Assembly (NCBI GenBank): GCA_003023245.1
Contig: PXTR01000095.1
Location: 2,587-11,090 of the forward strand
Source: Bacteroidetes bacterium QS_8_68_15
GTDB lineage: Bacteria; Bacteroidota; Rhodothermia; Rhodothermales; Salinibacteraceae
Length of the DNA: 8,504 nt
Direction: 5' to 3'
Shown in pieces: positions 5,506 through 8,504 of the stretch. The position numbers were made by a program, and so were the translations under genes. The stretch's first letter is position 1. Every line of letters begins with the position of its first letter. The notes under the pieces are model-generated. The model had not been told where the DNA came from. It made no database searches and was given only the letters and a program-made list of their open reading frames with translations.

Positions 5506-5850
5506 TCAGGCCGGCTGCCCGGCCAGCGCTTCGAGCTTGTCGGCCAGCTCGCTCTTGGAGGCACCGCCGACGTGCTGCTCGGCGACTTCGCCGTCCTTGA
5601 CGAACAGCAGCGTCGGAATGGAGCGCACGCCGTACTCCTGAGCAACTTTCTGATTTTCATCCACGTCGAGCTTGCCGACTTTGGCGCGCCCGTCGAAGTC
5701 CTCGGCCAACTCCTCGATGGTCGGGGCAATCTGACGGCACGGGCCGCACCACTCCGCCCAGAAGTCCACCAGCACCGGCTGGTCGGAGCTCAGGACTTCA
5801 TCTTCGAAGTTCGCGTCGGTGAGCGTGATCGTCTTGCCGTCGTCAGCCAT
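5506..5850 (-). CDS. trxA: Thioredoxin
   Basis: This is a standard 114-residue cytoplasmic thioredoxin that reduces protein disulfides and is recycled by the adjacent thioredoxin reductase. The active site WCGPC is at 34-38, preceded by LVDFWAEW. The cis-proline is P79 in RSIPTLLF, and the family GEVAEQHVGG segment follows. Length matches the family (about 105-115). I chose the ATG at 5850 because family similarity begins directly after it (MADDGKTITLTDANFEDEV); a longer in-frame version to 5940 adds an Arg-rich leader with no similarity. No Shine-Dalgarno precedes it, as is common in Bacteroidota-type genomes. It is first in the likely trxA-trxB transcript. Confidence 0.97.
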   Translation of the reverse strand: MADDGKTITLTDANFEDEVLSSDQPVLVDFWAEWCGPCRQIAPTIEELAEDFDGRAKVGKLDVDENQKVAQEYGVRSIPTLLFVKDGEVAEQHVGGASKSELADKLEALAGQPA

Positions 5851-6051
5851 AAGTCTCGGGGTGCTTGGTTCGGAGAAGGAGGCGCGGAAAGCAAATGCCG
5901 CGCGCGAACGAACGGTTCGCCGGCGGGCTGTTCTTTCCACGAAAGGCGCATCGGGTCAAACCTGCGCGCGCGGGCGGGGTTTCTCGCTCCCACAGGCTTC
6001 TGCGAAGATAGCAATCACCGCTCCGCTCTATCCGTTGAAACTGCACTAAAG
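5851..6051 (-). promoter_or_regulatory. trxA leader / probable promoter region
   Basis: This 200-bp spacer between the exosortase-associated gene and trxA has no supported gene. On the trxA strand TATCTTCG (6010-6003) is one base from the Bacteroidota -7 element TAnnTTTG, preceded by TG as in an extended -10, but no convincing -33 box was found. A hairpin GCGAAC/GTTCGC (5904-5909 with 5915-5920) lies in the would-be leader. The position suggests trxA has its own promoter; the exact site is uncertain. Confidence 0.25.
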
Positions 6052-6591
6052 CTACGACGGGGGCCCGTCCTCGTCGGGCGGCAGAAAGCGGCCCTGGCGC
6101 GCGCGCAGCCCTATCCAGAGCGGCGCGAGCAGGCTGAAGAGGTCGCGCCCGGTCGCCGTCCAGAAGTCGTAGAGGCCTGCGCCCACGCCCCAGCGGACGA
6201 CTCCCGCCAGCACGAGCAGGGCGGCGGCCCCGGCGGCCACGTGCATTCCCCAGAGCGTCCCCCACAGGAATCGCCTCGGGAACGCGGCGGCCAGGAAGAG
6301 GCCCGGCAGCAGAAACCGAACGCCGGCGGGCGCGGCGAACGTGAGGGGGGCCCCGCTCGCTGCGGGGGCGGCGCGAGGCGTGACGCGCACCCTGCGGCCC
6401 ACGAGTTGCACGGCGTCTGCGGTGGCGCCCGGCGGGGCCGCGGCGACCAAGAGCGGGGAGGCGGCGTGGCGCGTCAGGGCGGTGCGAGCCGGGCGCCACG
6501 CCCAAAGGTAGATTGCCAGCACCAGAAGCGCCGCCCCTGCACGCAGGAGCCACGGCCTCACGCGTCGCCAGGCGGCCTCTCGTCGACTCAT
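6052..6591 (-). CDS. Exosortase-associated four-helix membrane protein
   Basis: The 179-residue protein has a likely single helix near the N-terminus (14-32, LLRAGAALLVLAIYLWAW). A polar 33-88 segment with alternating hydrophobic residues is probably extracytoplasmic. Three more hydrophobic segments follow (about 90-104, 108-133, 149-163), then a short polar acidic tail (PPDEDGPPS). I see no catalytic motif. Its start is 10 bp after the stop of the exosortase-family gene, so they are surely cotranscribed and probably translationally linked; TGAGGGGG just upstream of the ATG is a rare Shine-Dalgarno-like sequence here and overlaps the exosortase stop. Bacteroidota exosortases are commonly paired with a small dedicated membrane protein, and by position and topology this is the best reading (possibly an XrtX- or XrtF-type partner). 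The family assignment is inference; the membrane nature is seen directly. Confidence 0.75.
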   Translation of the reverse strand: MSRREAAWRRVRPWLLRAGAALLVLAIYLWAWRPARTALTRHAASPLLVAAAPPGATADAVQLVGRRVRVTPRAAPAASGAPLTFAAPAGVRFLLPGLFLAAAFPRRFLWGTLWGMHVAAGAAALLVLAGVVRWGVGAGLYDFWTATGRDLFSLLAPLWIGLRARQGRFLPPDEDGPPS

Positions 6592-6601
6592 GCGCGCCCC
6601 C

Positions 6602-7105
6602 TCACGCCGATCCGTCGGACGCGGCGACTCCTCCGGCGGGGACGACCGCGTAGAAGAGCGACGTCATCCCGTAGGTGTGCATGATGTCGAACCCGGCGGG
6701 CCAGTGCTTCTGAAACAGCACCATCGAGAAGATGCGCCCGACGTTGGCGAGGTAGATCGCCAGCGCTCCCAGCGGCAAGAAGAGCGCGCGGCGCAGCCAG
6801 CGCCCCGGGTAGGCGACCACGAAGCCCACGAAGAGGCCCATGGTGGCCAGCCCGTTGCACCCGTCGGCGATGAAGACGCCGCGCACGCCCTTCGCCAGCA
6901 CCGAACGCCCGTCGGCGACCGCCTCGAAGCCGACCCCGCCGAGAAGCGCGCCGGTGATCGACGACACGCTACGCGCTACGGCCGCGTCGAGGGAGCCCTC
7001 CGGCAGCAGCCACAGATTGTAGACGAGATACCACGCCGCGCAGCACGCCCCCAGCTTCAGAAAGAAGGCGAGCTGCCGGCGGTGGCGGCGCAGAAGGGCG
7101 TTCAT
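6602..7105 (-). CDS. Small exosortase/archaeosortase-family protein
   Basis: The 167-residue membrane protein resembles exosortases, membrane cysteine transpeptidase-like enzymes that cleave C-terminal sorting signals of exported proteins. The expected catalytic triad can be read in order and spacing: C83 in the motif ADGCNGL (80-86), R124 in YLANVGRI (118-125) and H143 in IMHTYG (141-146). Hydrophobic segments lie at about 11-34, 76-98, 105-131 and 147-158. At 167 residues it is at the minimal size, like Bacteroidota XrtF-type and related small exosortases rather than the roughly 280-residue EpsH. The ATG at 7105 gives a short basic N-terminus (MNALLRRHRR) before helix 1. It lies 105 bp downstream of a T9SS-sorted surface protein and 10 bp upstream of a membrane partner. 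No protein with an exosortase-type C-terminal signal is seen in the window, so its substrate is unknown. Archaeosortase-like assignment to a numbered subfamily is not possible by eye. Confidence 0.85.
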   Translation of the reverse strand: MNALLRRHRRQLAFFLKLGACCAAWYLVYNLWLLPEGSLDAAVARSVSSITGALLGGVGFEAVADGRSVLAKGVRGVFIADGCNGLATMGLFVGFVVAYPGRWLRRALFLPLGALAIYLANVGRIFSMVLFQKHWPAGFDIMHTYGMTSLFYAVVPAGGVAASDGSA

Positions 7106-7210
7106 AGCGTCAAGCCGGGGGCAGGCGCAGGAAGGAGGCTCCGAGCGATGCCCGGAACACGTGCTGGAAAGGCTCGCGGCTTCGCCCGTTCTCGGGACGC
7201 CCCGCCCCCA
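7106..7210 (-). other. Spacer between T9SS protein and exosortase gene
   Basis: This 105-bp GC-rich spacer shows no A/T-rich promoter-like block, no clear terminator and no Shine-Dalgarno before the exosortase ATG. Transcription from the T9SS protein gene could read through into the exosortase pair; nothing in the sequence decides this. Confidence 0.4.
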
Positions 7211-8504
7211 CTACCGCACGAGGGTGACGGTCTGCGTGCGCGCCGGGCCGGTTTCCCCGCGCAGGCGCACGACGTAGACGCCGCTCGCCAGCCCTCCGGC
7301 CTCGACGGGCAGCGCGCGCGTCTCGCCGGCCGGCAGGCGCCCGCGAAAGAGCGTGCGCACCCGCCGCCCCCGCGCATCGAAGAGCGCGACGGTCACCTGC
7401 TGGGCCTCGCGCGCGGCCACCTCGACGGTCGCGCGGTCGCGAAAGGGGTTCGGGTAGACGCCGCTGAGCGCAAACGCCTCCTCCATGTGCACCTCTACGC
7501 GCATCGGCGTCCCGACGGGAGCGGCAGCGCCATCTTCGTCGATCTGGCGCAGACGGAAGGTGTGCGTCCCGTAGGCGAGGGCTTCTACCCTCGCCCGGTA
7601 GGCGATCGGCTCGGTGGAGGTGCCGCCGGAGGCCTTCGTCGGCACAGCGGCGGCGCTCATCCAGGTGCCGTCCTCCCCCTCGCGCTCGACGACGAAGCGG
7701 GCGTTCCCGGTTTCGCTGAAGGTGCGCCAGGTGATGACCGCGTCGCGCCCGTCGGCCCGGGCCTGCGGCTGGGTCGCCTCGACGGGGAGCCCGGCATTCG
7801 GGTCGACGGTCAGCAGGAAGCGGGGGGCGTCGGCGGCGGCTTGCGCTTCGGGGGCGCCGCCGGCCTCCGCCTTCGCCGCCATCGCCTTCGCCAACGGCAG
7901 CGCCCGGCCCGGCGTAGCCGCCCGGACGGCGGCGGCGGCGGTGCGCTCTCCGCCCGAGGCGGCGGGCGCAAACTCGTACGACGCCGTGTCGCGCAGGCTC
8001 ACCGTTTGACCCGTCTGGCGGTCCGTCCATTCCAGCGCCCAGCCGCCGGGGATGCGTTCCCACGCGGAGCGCGGCCACGTGACGGTGAACGTCTCGCCAG
8101 CCGCCGCGCCGGAACGGTCGAAGCGCACGGGCACTTCGATTTTCTCATCGGGCGCGAAGGGAAGGCCCTCCTGCGCTTTCATCGCGTCGCCCGGAGCGAG
8201 CGCGATGGTGGCGAAGGCGCCGGTGGTGAAGGGGGTCAGCTTGGTGGCGTCCCACACGTCGGGGCCGCCCGCGCCGGGGCGCCGGGCCTGCGGATGAAAG
8301 TAGAGGCGCGCGGCCTCGTCGTAGCTGGTCACGTCGCCGCCCTCGGAGGAGGCGCGCCCGGTGAGACGTAGCGGCAGCACGCGGCGCTGCTGCGAGGTCT
8401 CCCCCGTGCTGCTGTTCTGGGTTCCACCGAAGAAGGGCGCGTTCCCCGTGACCTGCTCGCCCTCTTGGAAAGTGAGCTTCGTGTCGCCTTCTCCGGTGGT
8501 GGTG
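7211..8504 (-). CDS. T9SS type A sorting-domain surface/secreted protein (5' end outside window)
   Basis: The frame is open to the right edge of the window, so only the last 430 residues or so are seen; internal GTG 8380 is not a real start. The C-terminal 86 residues (about 7471-7214) form a Por/type IX secretion sorting domain: GVYPNPFRDRATVEV, then LFDARGRRVRTL, LPAGE and the closing SGVYVVRLRG...TQTVTLVR. This domain takes proteins across the outer membrane and is then removed. Before it (about 7765-7495) is a fibronectin type III-like beta domain (VITWRTF...FVVERE...YRARV...HTFRLRQID). Further upstream is a segment common in large Bacteroidota surface proteins (DVTSYDEAARLYFHP...DVWDATKLTPF...FATIAL), followed by an IEVPVRF beta-rich stretch. 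An Ala-rich linker lies at about 7940-7840. It is probably a large exported adhesin or autotransporter-like protein; its activity cannot be told from this part. It is upstream of the exosortase pair on the same strand. Confidence 0.88.
   Translation of the reverse strand, partial: TTTGEGDTKLTFQEGEQVTGNAPFFGGTQNSSTGETSQQRRVLPLRLTGRASSEGGDVTSYDEAARLYFHPQARRPGAGGPDVWDATKLTPFTTGAFATIALAPGDAMKAQEGLPFAPDEKIEVPVRFDRSGAAAGETFTVTWPRSAWERIPGGWALEWTDRQTGQTVSLRDTASYEFAPAASGGERTAAAAVRAATPGRALPLAKAMAAKAEAGGAPEAQAAADAPRFLLTVDPNAGLPVEATQPQARADGRDAVITWRTFSETGNARFVVEREGEDGTWMSAAAVPTKASGGTSTEPIAYRARVEALAYGTHTFRLRQIDEDGAAAPVGTPMRVEVHMEEAFALSGVYPNPFRDRATVEVAAREAQQVTVALFDARGRRVRTLFRGRLPAGETRALPVEAGGLASGVYVVRLRGETGPARTQTVTLVR

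Noticed and set aside
5851..5940. Longer thioredoxin starting at 5940
   Set aside because: The extension is Arg-rich with no signal peptide features, and ATG 5850 gives the standard thioredoxin length.
7110..8078. 322-codon - strand frame overlapping the T9SS protein in another frame
   Set aside because: It is extremely Arg/Gly-rich, and the overlapping frame contains the sorting and FnIII-like domains.
6590..8371. 593-codon open frame on the + strand opposite the T9SS and exosortase genes
   Set aside because: It is the antisense shadow of three real genes; composition is Arg/Gly/His-rich with no motif, and the - strand carries catalytic and sorting motifs.

Overview
The window is GC-rich (stretches of A/T of even six bases stand out) and very probably comes from the Rhodothermota (Rhodothermales; the Salinibacter/Rhodothermus side of the Bacteroidota). 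The evidence is a C-terminal type IX secretion (Por) sorting domain on the protein at the right edge, start codons that almost all lack a Shine-Dalgarno sequence, a Bacteroidota-like small exosortase, and alanine/arginine/acidic-rich proteins. I cannot fix the genus from the sequence.

Layout. The left third is on the + strand: a long hypothetical protein (26-1447), a peptidoglycan editing factor / multicopper-oxidoreductase-like protein PgeF (1598-2449) and a single-domain asparaginase-like protein (2575-3177). The right two thirds are on the - strand. In transcription order (right to left) they hold a T9SS-sorted surface protein cut by the window edge (8504-7211), a small exosortase-family membrane protein (7105-6602), a companion four-helix membrane protein (6591-6052), thioredoxin (5850-5506), thioredoxin reductase (5410-4313) and a BON + two-LysM protein (about 4211-3291). 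The two blocks converge at about 3180-3290, where two adjacent hairpins lie.

How the genes fit together. TrxA and TrxB form a classic NADPH -> FAD -> CxxC -> thioredoxin relay. The exosortase and its neighbour are separated by 10 bp and are almost certainly one processing module; no substrate with an exosortase-type C-terminal signal is visible. It sits directly downstream of a protein sorted by a different system (T9SS). PgeF and the BON/LysM protein both have a plausible cell-wall connection, but they lie on opposite strands and are not an operon.

Most interesting points. (1) Three intergenic spacers (2459-2479, 4292-4319, 5421-5501) each carry tandem heptamers of a different consensus. 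The one between trxA and trxB is two arrays facing each other that can fold as hairpins, and the one after trxB contains the trxB stop codon. (2) The BON/LysM gene has a clear BON domain whose reading frame is open upstream but has no ATG, GTG or TTG before the middle of the domain. It runs into a TGA just beyond a six-base A/T homopolymer, suggesting a frameshift, a sequence error or an unusual start. (3) The exosortase and its companion form a compact two-gene system of unknown substrate. Several very long open frames antisense to these genes are high-GC artefacts and were left out.
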